Below are positions 1 through 6,157 of a stretch of DNA of 64,000 bases, one piece after another. This DNA is from a virus. The notes beneath the pieces were generated by a model. It made no database searches and was not told the DNA's origin. It saw only the letters and a program-made list of their open reading frames with translations. Location: positions 26,246 through 90,245 of the IMG/VR virus record IMGVR_UViG_3300043775_000927. One strand, written 5' to 3'. Made by a program: the position numbers and the translations under genes. Numbering within the stretch: position 1 is the first letter of the stretch; each line of letters begins with the position of its first letter.

Positions 1-1
1 A

Positions 2-274
2 TATAAAGCTGGATTAAGAGTTAAGTCTCATATCAGAAGATATATGTTAGAGAAATCTAATTATAGTTGTTCTGAATGTGGATGGAATAAAATAAATCCA
101 GTGACTGGTAATTCTCCTCTAGAAATAGATCATATAGATGGAGATTGTGCTAACTGTAAAGAAGAGAATTTAAAAGTTCTTTGTCCTAATTGTCATTCTT
201 TAACTCCAACTTGGAAAGCCTTAAATAAAGGCAATGGTAACAAAGAAAGACACAAGTATTCTAAATTGATTTAA
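2..274 (+). CDS. HNH endonuclease, 5' end beyond window
   Basis: The frame is open from base 2, so the gene starts before the window; the first internal ATG is at 44. It has a zinc-ribbon pair of CxxC motifs (CSEC, and CPNC next to a His) around an IDHIDGD core, the usual layout of small phage HNH nucleases. It is probably a homing or free-standing nicking endonuclease at the edge of the tRNA cluster, a common site for such genes. The full length and N-terminal DNA-binding part cannot be seen. Confidence 0.75.
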   Translation, partial: YKAGLRVKSHIRRYMLEKSNYSCSECGWNKINPVTGNSPLEIDHIDGDCANCKEENLKVLCPNCHSLTPTWKALNKGNGNKERHKYSKLI

Positions 275-275
275 T

Positions 276-351
276 GGGGGCGTAGCTCAATTGGGAGAGC
301 GCAGCACTGTCACTGCTGAGGTAGCGAGATCGAAACTCGTCGCTCCCGCCA
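276..351 (+). tRNA. tRNA-Asp (GUC)
   Basis: Full cloverleaf: GGGGGCG/CGCTCCC acceptor stem, D arm GCTC/GAGC, anticodon loop CTGTCAC (GTC), T arm with TCGAAA-type loop, encoded CCA at 349-351. It starts two bases after the HNH stop codon. Confidence 0.93.
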
Positions 352-356
352 TATAT

Positions 357-448
357 GGGGGATGGTGTTGGTACACAGGGAGGTTTTATAAACCTTTCAG
401 CGCCCGATTAGCGTTCTCGACTCGGTTCGAATCCGGGATCCCCTACCA
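357..448 (+). tRNA. class II tRNA-like gene, anticodon reads UAU
   Basis: The acceptor stem GGGGGAT/ATCCCCT, T arm (CTCGG-TTCGAAT-CCGGG) and encoded CCA (446-448) are clear, and the variable arm is long, as in Leu/Ser/Tyr tRNAs. The 7-nt anticodon loop that allows a 5-bp stem (GAGGT/ACCTT) is TTTATAA, which puts UAU at 34-36. That is an Ile anticodon on a Leu-like body. Position 8 is G, not the usual U. The isotype is uncertain; it may be a mutated tRNA-Leu(UAA). Confidence 0.7.
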
Positions 449-451
449 ATT

Positions 452-541
452 GGAGAGTTGGCCGAGTGGTCGAAGGCACTTCACTGCTAACGAAGCGAGG
501 GCGAAAGTCTTCCGAGAGTTCGAATCTCTCACTCTCCGCCA
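452..541 (+). tRNA. tRNA-Ser (GCU)
   Basis: Class II tRNA with acceptor GGAGAGT pairing to ACTCTCC, anticodon loop CTGCTAA (GCT), long variable arm, T loop TTCGAAT and encoded CCA at 539-541. Confidence 0.92.
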
Positions 542-550
542 AAAAAGTTA

Positions 551-579
551 TTGACTTGTTAGAAAATTTATAGTATTAT
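551..579 (+). promoter_or_regulatory. sigma70-type promoter
   Basis: TTGACT (551-556), 17-nt spacer, TATTAT (574-579). It lies between the first tRNA group and the structured RNA at 595-759. The predicted start (about 586) would put that RNA at the 5' end of a tRNA-cluster transcript. Confidence 0.75.
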
Positions 580-594
580 GACTAAATAGAATAC

Positions 595-759
595 TTGATA
601 ATACGCCAACGGATCAGACTACGGTTCGAAACGTTGACAAATGATACGGTAAGAATTGATCCAGACTAACCTGCGATGGTTAGCACCCGATGAGGGTGTA
701 ATAGCAAACGGTGATAAGGCTACCTATTGGTCATTGTTGGTCCGTTGGCGTATTATCAA
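595..759 (+). ncRNA. structured RNA closed by a 19-bp perfect stem
   Basis: Bases 595-613 and 741-759 are exact reverse complements (19 bp). The enclosed 127 nt contain a 6-bp hairpin (666-671/678-683), directly followed by a 5-bp hairpin (684-688/694-698), a stem 699-704/724-729, and an alternative GGATCA/TGATCC pairing (611-616/657-662). No long ORF with a ribosome site fills it and it is not a tRNA. Phage T4 also encodes small stable RNAs of unknown role in its tRNA cluster, so a stable RNA is a reasonable inference. It is expressed from the promoter at 551-579 and lies 2 nt upstream of tRNA-Ala. Confidence 0.7.
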
Positions 760-760
760 T

Positions 761-836
761 GGGGGTGTAGCTCAACTGGGAGAGCAGCTGCCTTGCACGC
801 AGCAGGTTGCAGGTTCGATGCCTGTCACTTCCACCA
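761..836 (+). tRNA. tRNA-Ala (UGC)
   Basis: Acceptor GGGGGTG/CACTTCC, D arm GCTC/GAGC, anticodon stem GCTGC/GCAGC with loop CTTGCAC (TGC), good T arm, encoded CCA 834-836. Confidence 0.93.
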
Positions 837-839
837 ATT

Positions 840-923
840 GGAGGATGGCGTGCCTGGGGCACACAGAGTCTTGAAAACTCCGCCACCGAAAGGTTGATGG
901 TTCGATTCCTTCATCCTCCGCCA
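840..923 (+). tRNA. tRNA-Ser (UGA)
   Basis: Class II tRNA: acceptor GGAGGAT/ATCCTCC, anticodon loop CTTGAAA (TGA), long variable arm, T loop TTCGATT, CCA 921-923. Confidence 0.92.
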
Positions 924-925
924 GT

Positions 926-999
926 ATCAGTGAAGTGTTACGGTAGCACGGGAGTCTCCAAAACTCTAGGCGAGGGTTCGACTCCTTCCACTGGTGCCA
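926..999 (+). tRNA. tRNA-Trp (CCA)
   Basis: Acceptor ATCAGTG/CACTGGT, D arm with GG, anticodon stem GGAGT/ACTCT with loop CTCCAAA (CCA), T loop TTCGACT, encoded CCA 997-999. Confidence 0.9.
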
Positions 1000-1006
1000 A
1001 TTTAAT

Positions 1007-1050
1007 GAGTCGGGGATGTATGACACAATTTGTGCCCTGACTCTATTTTT
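1007..1050 (+). terminator. hairpin followed by T-run, possible terminator
   Basis: A 9-bp stem (1007-1015 with 1035-1043, one G-U) encloses a loop carrying GACACAATTTG; it is followed by TATTTTT. It may be an intrinsic terminator or an RNA-processing signal. The loop motif recurs at 1513-1526. Confidence 0.5.
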
Positions 1051-1131
1051 CGCTGGACTGCTAATCGATGGTTCCTAGGTCTGTCGAGGTGTTTACCAGT
1101 AGAGGGTCCCGATACCTCTATAATAACAGGG
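1051..1131 (+). ncRNA. structured spacer RNA, perhaps a degenerate tRNA
   Basis: Two hairpins are visible: CGATGG/CTGTCG (six pairs, two G-U) near 1066-1087, and AGAGG/CCTCT near 1102-1120. The stretch CTGCTAA close to 1058 equals the anticodon loop of tRNA-Ser(GCU), and the second hairpin looks like a T arm. There is no acceptor stem or CCA. It could be a tRNA remnant or a separate small RNA. Confidence 0.35.
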
Positions 1132-1141
1132 AAGCTATTTC

Positions 1142-1216
1142 GCTGGTAGGTCGGCAAGATGTCGAGGAGTCCTCATAAGGCTTTAAAGGTTGGTTTGATT
1201 CCAACTATCAGCACCA
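1142..1216 (+). tRNA. tRNA-Met-like (CAU)
   Basis: Acceptor GCTGGTA/TATCAGC (with one G-U), anticodon stem GAGTC/GGCTT with loop CTCATAA (CAT), T arm GTTGG/CCAAC, encoded CCA 1214-1216. The D loop is short and lacks the usual GG. CAU could be Met or, if lysidinylated, Ile. Confidence 0.75.
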
Positions 1217-1223
1217 GGTTTGA

Positions 1224-1289
1224 TCTAGATACACAGCCTTTATGGAGTGTCGTAATACTAGACAACATTCGTCCCAAGGCGTGAGGGAC
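1224..1289 (+). other. structured inter-tRNA spacer
   Basis: Two nested stems: TCTAG/CTAGA (1224-1228/1258-1262) enclosing ACAC/GTGT, then GTCCC/GGGAC (1271-1275/1285-1289). No ORF or tRNA is visible. It may be a processed spacer or a small RNA. Confidence 0.35.
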
Positions 1290-1298
1290 AGCGAGTTT

Positions 1299-1374
1299 TG
1301 CGGGCGGGAGGTATAGTATCTCGCTGGTCTCATAAACCAGTAGAAGTTGGTGCAATTCCAACGCATCGCATCCA
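1299..1374 (+). tRNA. tRNA-Met-like (CAU), imperfect acceptor stem
   Basis: Anticodon stem CTGGT/ACCAG with loop CTCATAA (CAT), T arm GTTGG/CCAAC and D stem GAGG/TCTC are clear, and CCA is at 1372-1374. Only about five acceptor pairs form (TGCGG with TCGCA). It may be a divergent or decaying second CAU tRNA. Confidence 0.55.
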
Positions 1375-1381
1375 GTATAAT

Positions 1382-1458
<77 letters not shown>

Positions 1459-1496
1459 ATTCGCCCGCTTCGGCGTAGAAAAATAGAGCGCATGTA

Positions 1497-1577
1497 GGAC
1501 CGAGTGCAGACAGGACACAATTTGAGCCATACTGCGAAAGTGCACTAGTAGCAGGAAGGCGGACGAGTCTTCGGTCC
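1497..1577 (+). ncRNA. structured spacer RNA
   Basis: A 7-bp perfect closing stem (GGACCGA 1497-1503 with TCGGTCC 1571-1577) encloses a second stem GTGCA/TGCAC (1504-1508/1541-1545). The loop carries GACACAATTTG, shared with the hairpin at 1007-1043. There is no tRNA or ORF. It looks like one member of a set of small structured RNAs between the tRNAs. Confidence 0.45.
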
Positions 1578-1587
1578 AGGGAATTTT

Positions 1588-1663
1588 GGGGGATTAGCTC
1601 AGCTGGGAGAGCAACGCTTTTACACGGCGAAGGTCGGCAGTTCAATCCTGTCATCCCCTACCA
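1588..1663 (+). tRNA. tRNA-Val (UAC)
   Basis: Acceptor GGGGGAT/ATCCCCT, U8 A9, D arm GCTC/GAGC, anticodon loop TTTACAC (TAC), T loop TTCAATC, CCA 1661-1663. Confidence 0.92.
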
Positions 1664-1680
1664 TATGTTCCAGTAGGACG

Positions 1681-1732
1681 GTCATAGACGTATGGCTTAG
1701 TCTCTGGCAGGGTGCTGGTTAGCTCGTAACTA
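1681..1732 (+). other. structured inter-tRNA spacer
   Basis: Two 6-bp hairpins: GTCATA/TATGGC with loop GACG (1681-1696), and TGGTTA/TAACTA with loop GCTCG (1716-1732). No ORF or full tRNA. Function unknown. Confidence 0.35.
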
Positions 1733-1752
1733 TCACAGACCCGTAAGTTTAT

Positions 1753-1829
1753 GCCCCAATAGCCCAATTGGTAGAGGCGTCGGTCTTAGGAACCGAAGGT
1801 TGGGAGTTCGAATCTCTCCTGGGGCACCA
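1753..1829 (+). tRNA. tRNA with anticodon UAG (Leu), class I size
   Basis: Acceptor GCCCCA/TGGGGC, anticodon stem TCGGT/ACCGA with loop CTTAGGA (TAG, reads Leu CUA), T loop TTCGAAT, CCA 1827-1829. The variable loop is short (class I), whereas bacterial tRNA-Leu is class II. Its D arm is nearly the same as that of the CAA tRNA at 2019-2096. Confidence 0.85.
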
Positions 1830-1830
1830 T

Positions 1831-1906
1831 GCTTCTCTGGTGTAGCTGATGCGCACGCTCGTCTGAAGAACGAGAGGACTCTGTTTGATTCTGAGGGGAA
1901 GCACCA
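1831..1906 (+). tRNA. tRNA-Phe (GAA)
   Basis: Acceptor GCTTCTC/GGGAAGC (one G-U), anticodon stem CTCGT/ACGAG with loop CTGAAGA (GAA), CCA 1904-1906. Confidence 0.9.
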
Positions 1907-1910
1907 TTAT

Positions 1911-2012
1911 AGGTCAGTGACGTAATAGTAACCGTGGCGCTAACGCTGGGCGCTGTTGTCTATTATCCGGATAATGGATAACGTGTAGGTGCAACTCCTA
2001 CCTGGCCTACCA
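1911..2012 (+). tRNA. 102-nt tRNA-like gene, isotype undetermined
   Basis: The acceptor (AGGTCAG/CTGGCCT), T arm (GTAGG/CCTAC with loop TGCAACT) and encoded CCA (2010-2012) are clear. The middle is too long: besides a GC-rich segment (1936-1953) it has a stem CTATTAT/ATAATGG (1960-1966/1971-1977). No standard 7-nt anticodon loop can be placed with confidence. It could be a class II tRNA with a distorted anticodon arm, a tRNA with an insertion, or a tRNA mimic. Confidence 0.55.
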
Positions 2013-2018
2013 TATAAT

Positions 2019-2096
2019 GCTCCTATATCCCAACTGGTAGAGGACGTTGACTCAAAATCATCGCTAGTGTCAGTTCGAATCTGACTAGGAGTACCA
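2019..2096 (+). tRNA. tRNA-Leu (CAA), class I size
   Basis: Acceptor GCTCCTA/TAGGAGT, anticodon loop CTCAAAA (CAA), T arm GTCAG/CTGAC, CCA 2094-2096. The variable region is short. The AGGAG of the acceptor 3' strand lies about 9 nt before the ATG of the next gene and could double as its ribosome site. Confidence 0.82.
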
Positions 2097-2100
2097 TATT

Positions 2101-2601
2101 ATGACTATCTTTGTTGTTAGTGATACGCACTTTGGTCATGCTAATATACTCAACTTCAAACAGGCAGATGGTTCTCCTGTTAGAAACTTTTCTTCTGTTG
2201 AAGAAATGGATGAGCATATGGTTGAACGTTGGAACAGTGTTGTTTCTGACTCTGACATTGTGTATCATCTAGGTGATGTTTATTTTGGTAAAGGTCATCA
2301 GCATCTTTACAGATTGAAAGGGCGTAAGCGTCTTATTCTTGGCAACCATGATAATGCTAAGAACGAACACATACAGAATGTCTTTCAAAAGATTATGGTC
2401 TGGAGAATGTTTCCGGAATACAATGCTACTCTGTCGCATATTCCATTGCATGTTTCTAGTCTGTATAAAACAAAGTATAATGTTCATGGACATGTGCATC
2501 GTAATAGTTTGCCCGATGAAGCATATAAGAATGTTTCCGTTGAGGTAATTGATTACACACCTGTTCCATTACTGGATTGTCTCGATAGCTCAACTGAATA
2601 G
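2101..2601 (+). CDS. calcineurin-like metallophosphoesterase
   Basis: 166 aa with the full two-metal phosphoesterase signature: DTH (D8, H10), GDV (D59), GNHD (81-84) and HGHVH (129-133). Such phage enzymes hydrolyse phosphodiesters or phosphomonoesters; the substrate cannot be told. The gene sits inside the tRNA cluster with no clear SD of its own except the AGGAG inside the preceding tRNA. Its last seven codons and stop overlap the 5' end of tRNA-Arg (2579), so C-terminus and tRNA share DNA. A role in RNA repair or tRNA maturation would suit the place but is inference. Confidence 0.85.
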   Translation: MTIFVVSDTHFGHANILNFKQADGSPVRNFSSVEEMDEHMVERWNSVVSDSDIVYHLGDVYFGKGHQHLYRLKGRKRLILGNHDNAKNEHIQNVFQKIMVWRMFPEYNATLSHIPLHVSSLYKTKYNVHGHVHRNSLPDEAYKNVSVEVIDYTPVPLLDCLDSSTE

Positions 2602-2655
2602 AGCATCGGTCTACGAAACCGAAGGCTACAGGTTTGAATCCTGTTCGGGACTCCA
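2579..2655 (+). tRNA. tRNA-Arg (ACG)
   Basis: Acceptor GTCTCGA/TCGGGAC, D arm GCTC/GAGC, anticodon stem TCGGT/ACCGA with loop CTACGAA (ACG), CCA 2653-2655. The first 23 nt overlap the 3' end of the phosphoesterase gene. Confidence 0.92.
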
Positions 2656-2660
2656 TTAAT

Positions 2661-2744
2661 GCCGAGACCGCCTGAGTGGACGGGCACCCGACTGTAAATC
2701 GGACGCTTATAGCACGGTAGGTTCGAACCCTACTCTCGGCACCA
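2661..2744 (+). tRNA. tRNA-Tyr (GUA)
   Basis: Class II tRNA: acceptor GCCGAGA/TCTCGGC, anticodon loop CTGTAAA (GTA), long variable arm, T loop TTCGAAC, CCA 2742-2744. Confidence 0.93.
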
Positions 2745-2751
2745 TTTTTGT

Positions 2752-2826
2752 TCGGGGATAGTTTAATTGGTAGAACGGCAGATTTTGGTTCTGTCTATCA
2801 GGGTTCGAGTCCTTGTCCCCGATCCA
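2752..2826 (+). tRNA. tRNA-Gln (UUG)
   Basis: Acceptor TCGGGGA/TCCCCGA, anticodon loop TTTTGGT (TTG), T loop TTCGAGT, CCA 2824-2826. Confidence 0.92.
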
Positions 2827-2830
2827 GTTT

Positions 2831-2904
2831 GCTGGGATAGTGTAGTGGTAGCACACGAGTTTGTGGAGCTTGTAGTTCAGGATCGATACCTGGTCCCAGT
2901 ACCA
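2831..2904 (+). tRNA. tRNA-His (GUG)
   Basis: Acceptor GCTGGGA/TCCCAGT, anticodon stem CGAGT/GCTTG with loop TTGTGGA (GTG), CCA 2902-2904. Confidence 0.9.
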
Positions 2905-2915
2905 TTGAGGTTGTT

Positions 2916-3650
2916 ATGAAAGTTTATTGGACAGCAGTAAATACATTCAATGTAAATGAGAGTGATAATCATTCGCTCCAGTTTTTGAATTATTACGAAC
3001 CGATGAAAACTTCGGAACTGTTTAATAAATTACCTTCGAACGATCTAAAACCGTTGGACAATTTTAAGTATTGTCCTAGTATGAAAAGAAGAATTCATAA
3101 TTCGTATGAGTTAAGATTTCCTATTGATTACACTTTAAAATTTACTGACGATGGCGATGTCTATTCTGATATGTATGATCAGAAATTTTTTGATGATGTT
3201 GTTAGAGTTAGAATGGCAAAAGAGAGATTGATCTCTCTTAATTTATACTATTGGTTTATTCCAGAACAAAGCGTAGAGATTCAGACGACTCCTACGTATC
3301 TCGGCGATACCGAGTTTGGTAAAACAACCATTGGTATGCCAGGACAGTTTAATATATATGAATGGATTAGAAACATAGAGTTTGCCTTTTTCGTGAGGAA
3401 CGGATATAATGAGGTAACTTTAAAACGTGGAGATCCTTATCTTAATGTAAAGTTTATGACCGATGAAAATGTAGAACTGGTAAAGTTCTATCCATCAGAG
3501 AAAATTTTACATTTGATGCAACGAAATTTGTCTGCAAGAAATAATAAATATCCTTTGATTAGTCCTTTAGAATATTATTATGACTTGTTTAGAAAATCAA
3601 AACTTAGAAAACAGTTTATGGAAGAGGTTTTAGATAATCTCTTAGAATGA
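2916..3650 (+). CDS. hypothetical protein, 244 aa
   Basis: I do not recognise this protein. It is rich in Tyr, Phe and Asn with no signal peptide or membrane segment. The middle holds several aromatic-rich beta-like stretches, and the C-terminus (about 205-244) is helical and basic/acidic. A GAGG site lies 5 nt before the ATG. It lies between tRNA-His and tRNA-Asn, 11 nt and 4 nt away, so it is probably cotranscribed with the tRNAs. Confidence 0.75.
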   Translation: MKVYWTAVNTFNVNESDNHSLQFLNYYEPMKTSELFNKLPSNDLKPLDNFKYCPSMKRRIHNSYELRFPIDYTLKFTDDGDVYSDMYDQKFFDDVVRVRMAKERLISLNLYYWFIPEQSVEIQTTPTYLGDTEFGKTTIGMPGQFNIYEWIRNIEFAFFVRNGYNEVTLKRGDPYLNVKFMTDENVELVKFYPSEKILHLMQRNLSARNNKYPLISPLEYYYDLFRKSKLRKQFMEEVLDNLLE

Positions 3651-3654
3651 ATAT

Positions 3655-3729
3655 TCCCTGGTAGCTCAGTGGTAGAGCAGGTCGCTGTTAACGACTTGGC
3701 CGGAGGTTCGAATCCTTCTCAGGGAGCCA
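3655..3729 (+). tRNA. tRNA-Asn (GUU)
   Basis: Acceptor TCCCTGG pairing with TCAGGGA, anticodon stem GGTCG/CGACT with loop CTGTTAA (GTT), T loop TTCGAAT, CCA 3727-3729. Confidence 0.93.
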
Positions 3730-3744
3730 TTTTTAGGATGTTGT

Positions 3745-4329
3745 ATGTCTGCCTTCATACATGATTATTGCAAGGTCTATCCCAATCATTTGGGAGAAGA
3801 TATTTGCGATGAATTGATTGCGATGTTTAAATGGAAACCAGATCTTCATATCAGATATGATGATGACGGTTTTCCGAATATGACGCAGATGAATTTTAGT
3901 CGTCATAAACTAATACATCCTACACTACATCAGCATCTAGTTGAACGTGCATTCGATGGTATCGAGAGATATCGTAAGGAAGTTCCGGAGACTAGGTTCT
4001 GGCCAAAGAATTTCGCATTCGAAGAGTTTAGAATCAAACATTATTCGGATGGCAGAGAGTATCCTAACAGACAGTCAATAGATCGGTTCGATGAACATAT
4101 CGATTCGAATGATCTTATTTCTGGCAAACGGTTTATGATTTTCTTTTGGTATCTAAACAGACCAGAGAGTGGCGGAAATACCTGTATAACGAATATCAAT
4201 CTGCATTACGAACCAGCAAAAGGTAAGCTGTTAATGTTCCCTCCTTTCTGGATGTATCCGCATGCAGGCGAGGCAGTATTAAGAGGCGATAAGTATTTAC
4301 TAAGTTCGTATATGCATTACAGCGAGTGA
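3745..4329 (+). CDS. 2-oxoglutarate/Fe(II) oxygenase, prolyl-hydroxylase type
   Basis: 194 aa with an HxD iron motif (H118, D120), a jelly-roll FFWYLN strand followed by GGNT (about 143-146), and a distal H173 with R180 for 2-oxoglutarate. This is the P4H-like pattern of phage oxygenases; the target could be a protein or a nucleic acid. Its stop overlaps the GTG codon upstream of the next gene, so the two are probably an operon. It is one of eight such enzymes in the window. Confidence 0.82.
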   Translation: MSAFIHDYCKVYPNHLGEDICDELIAMFKWKPDLHIRYDDDGFPNMTQMNFSRHKLIHPTLHQHLVERAFDGIERYRKEVPETRFWPKNFAFEEFRIKHYSDGREYPNRQSIDRFDEHIDSNDLISGKRFMIFFWYLNRPESGGNTCITNINLHYEPAKGKLLMFPPFWMYPHAGEAVLRGDKYLLSSYMHYSE

Positions 4330-4331
4330 TT

Positions 4332-5258
4332 ATGACAACTGTTCCAATTTATAATTCTGTTGGCCAAGTAGTAGACAAACTAGAGATTGATGATGACCTG
4401 CAGCATGTAAATGGAAGAGTGTCGAAAGGTAAAGAGTATTATTACAAAGGCGCTGGTGCTCCATATCATGGCCAGTTTTTGGATAGTAATCCAATCGTAA
4501 ATACTTACGGTTATGATGTTGTAGATTTCTCTGACGTTTTTTATATGGGACCATACGCTCGTAAGTGGGCGTTCAATAATAAGAGTGGTATCTTTCAAGA
4601 GAAATATCAGCCACAGTTTACAGACTTCATTGGCTCTTGTGGCGTAAAAGAATTATCTATTATTGAAAACTCAGAAGAATTTGATTTGTCTTCTGTTAAA
4701 GTTATCAAAGCAGTAAATTACGATAAAGATAATCAGCAATACTATTTTGTTTTAAATTATAAATGTGATAGGATTAAATATCTAGAACTGGGCGAACCAA
4801 GCTGTTTGTATATGTTACTAGAGTATATGATCAAGAACGATTGGAACTTTATCTGGGACAAGACTTCTATAGAGGATATCTCATACAATGGCCTTGTATC
4901 GGATGTGGGCGACATTTTTAAATCCGGAAACCTTGGTAATAAACTTGGTACCGTTTATTCTGTTCTTTATAGTCTTGGTAAGTTATCTCCTGATAAATAC
5001 GCAGAGTTTCTCCGAGAATGTAAACTTGACCATAACTCAGATATGTATTACATTGATAACTCTATATCTTTGTTACATCGGTTTGGGGTTGATGTGAGAG
5101 CTCTTAATGTTGGAGACCGCATAGCAAATTATAAAAATGCTGTCCTTAACTATCTCGTTACTGGTAGGAATTGCGGCGATTGTTGTTATATAGAACTTGG
5201 CGATAAAATTAGAGAGCAGTATCTTTTTCAGACAAAAAGACAGTTACTTGTTGACTAG
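4332..5258 (+). CDS. hypothetical protein, about 308 aa
   Basis: Unrecognised. The ATG at 4332 is preferred over an in-frame GTG at 4326; either start overlaps or abuts the oxygenase stop, which suggests coupling. The product is acidic and rich in Tyr and Asp, has no membrane segment, and ends with two Cys pairs near the C-terminus (CGDCC, about 285). The -35 box of the next promoter overlaps its last codons. Confidence 0.75.
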   Translation: MTTVPIYNSVGQVVDKLEIDDDLQHVNGRVSKGKEYYYKGAGAPYHGQFLDSNPIVNTYGYDVVDFSDVFYMGPYARKWAFNNKSGIFQEKYQPQFTDFIGSCGVKELSIIENSEEFDLSSVKVIKAVNYDKDNQQYYFVLNYKCDRIKYLELGEPSCLYMLLEYMIKNDWNFIWDKTSIEDISYNGLVSDVGDIFKSGNLGNKLGTVYSVLYSLGKLSPDKYAEFLRECKLDHNSDMYYIDNSISLLHRFGVDVRALNVGDRIANYKNAVLNYLVTGRNCGDCCYIELGDKIREQYLFQTKRQLLVD

Positions 5259-5278
5259 TAGGATAAATAGGGTATAAT
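5251..5278 (+). promoter_or_regulatory. sigma70-type promoter for secreted-protein genes
   Basis: TTGACT (5251-5256), 16-nt spacer, TATAAT (5273-5278). It overlaps the 3' end of the upstream gene and leaves a leader of about 70 nt before the gene at 5357. Confidence 0.85.
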
Positions 5279-5356
5279 AGAATTATAGATTGGGATGGAC
5301 GCCAGAAATAGTCTCGTGTAGATCAAAGGTTAATCTGCTATCTTATGGAGATGAAG

Positions 5357-5641
5357 ATGAAAAAGATTGTTGCTATTGCCGCTGTTTTAGGTATACTTAC
5401 TACTCCTGCTAATGCCTGGTATCGTGGCGGATGGGGCTATGGCGGAGGATGGGGTTACGGTGGTGCTGCCATTGCTGGTTTTGCTCTTGGTGGTCTCATT
5501 GGTGGTCTAGCTTCTGGTCCGTATTATCGTGGCGCTCCGTATCCATATTACTCGACTGGTCCAGGCTATGCGTATGGTCCCTATCCGGGAGTTCGCTATC
5601 AGTATTACTCTGGTCCGTCAGGATACTACTATGGATATTAA
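5357..5641 (+). CDS. secreted Gly/Tyr-rich small protein
   Basis: 94 aa from the ATG at 5357, chosen because GGAG (5347-5350) sits about 6 nt upstream; ATGs at 5345 and 5351 are in frame. A clear signal peptide (MKK, hydrophobic core, cleavage after ANA) is followed by Gly/Trp/Tyr repeats (GGWGYGG twice) and a short glycine-rich hydrophobic stretch, then Tyr/Pro/Gly-rich sequence. It resembles outer-membrane or periplasmic glycine-rich proteins of alphaproteobacteria. The role is unknown; it may alter the host envelope. Confidence 0.8.
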   Translation: MKKIVAIAAVLGILTTPANAWYRGGWGYGGGWGYGGAAIAGFALGGLIGGLASGPYYRGAPYPYYSTGPGYAYGPYPGVRYQYYSGPSGYYYGY

Positions 5642-5990
5642 GAAGCTCGCTCTCGCTCTTATTCTCTTCGCTACTCCTGCTTATGCAGGTCAAGAGATCG
5701 ATGTATGTAATGGTTGCACTATCACATACAAGACAACTCGAGTTGTTAAGAAGGTCGTAAGACCTGCTCCTGTTGTAGTTGCTCCAGCACCAGTTGTGCA
5801 GGTTATTCCTCCACAATACGTTCCCAATGGAGTTGGCATTGTCAGTAATCAAGTTTACATGATGCCAGTTACGCCAACGGTAGTTGTTCAGCAAGTTCCT
5901 GTTCAACCAGTTTGCACTTCATATCCTGATCCATGGGATACGCTGGGATATATTTTTGGTGATCCTATTATGATCACCGTGTGTCAATAA
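5631..5990 (+). CDS. secreted Pro/Val-rich small protein
   Basis: 119 aa. The ATG at 5631 overlaps the stop of the previous gene by 11 nt and has AGGA at 5620-5623. It has a signal peptide (MDIKK, hydrophobic core, cleavage after AYA), two Cys near the mature N-terminus (CNGC), then low-complexity Pro/Val repeats (APVV) and two more Cys near the C-terminus. It is probably exported together with the preceding protein. Function unknown. Confidence 0.8.
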   Translation: MDIKKLALALILFATPAYAGQEIDVCNGCTITYKTTRVVKKVVRPAPVVVAPAPVVQVIPPQYVPNGVGIVSNQVYMMPVTPTVVVQQVPVQPVCTSYPDPWDTLGYIFGDPIMITVCQ

Positions 5991-5991
5991 C

Positions 5992-6067
5992 GCTGGTATA
6001 GCTCAGACGGTAGAGCAGTTGCCTTGTAAGCATCAGGTCGAGGGTTCGATTCCTTCTGCCAGCACCA
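5992..6067 (+). tRNA. tRNA-Thr (UGU)
   Basis: Acceptor GCTGGTA/TGCCAGC, D arm GCTC/GAGC, anticodon loop CTTGTAA (TGT), T loop TTCGATT, CCA 6065-6067. The same 7-nt loop recurs in the RNA at 6994-7059. Confidence 0.92.
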
Positions 6068-6068
6068 T

Positions 6069-6143
6069 TCAGGAATAGTTTAATCGGTAAAACCACGGAC
6101 TCTGACTCCGTTAATCTTGGTTCGAGTCCAGGTTCCTGATCCA
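6069..6143 (+). tRNA. tRNA-Gln (CUG)
   Basis: Acceptor TCAGGAA/TTCCTGA, anticodon stem ACGGA/TCCGT with loop CTCTGAC (CTG), CCA 6141-6143. Confidence 0.92.
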
Positions 6144-6157
6144 ATCGAGGATATATT

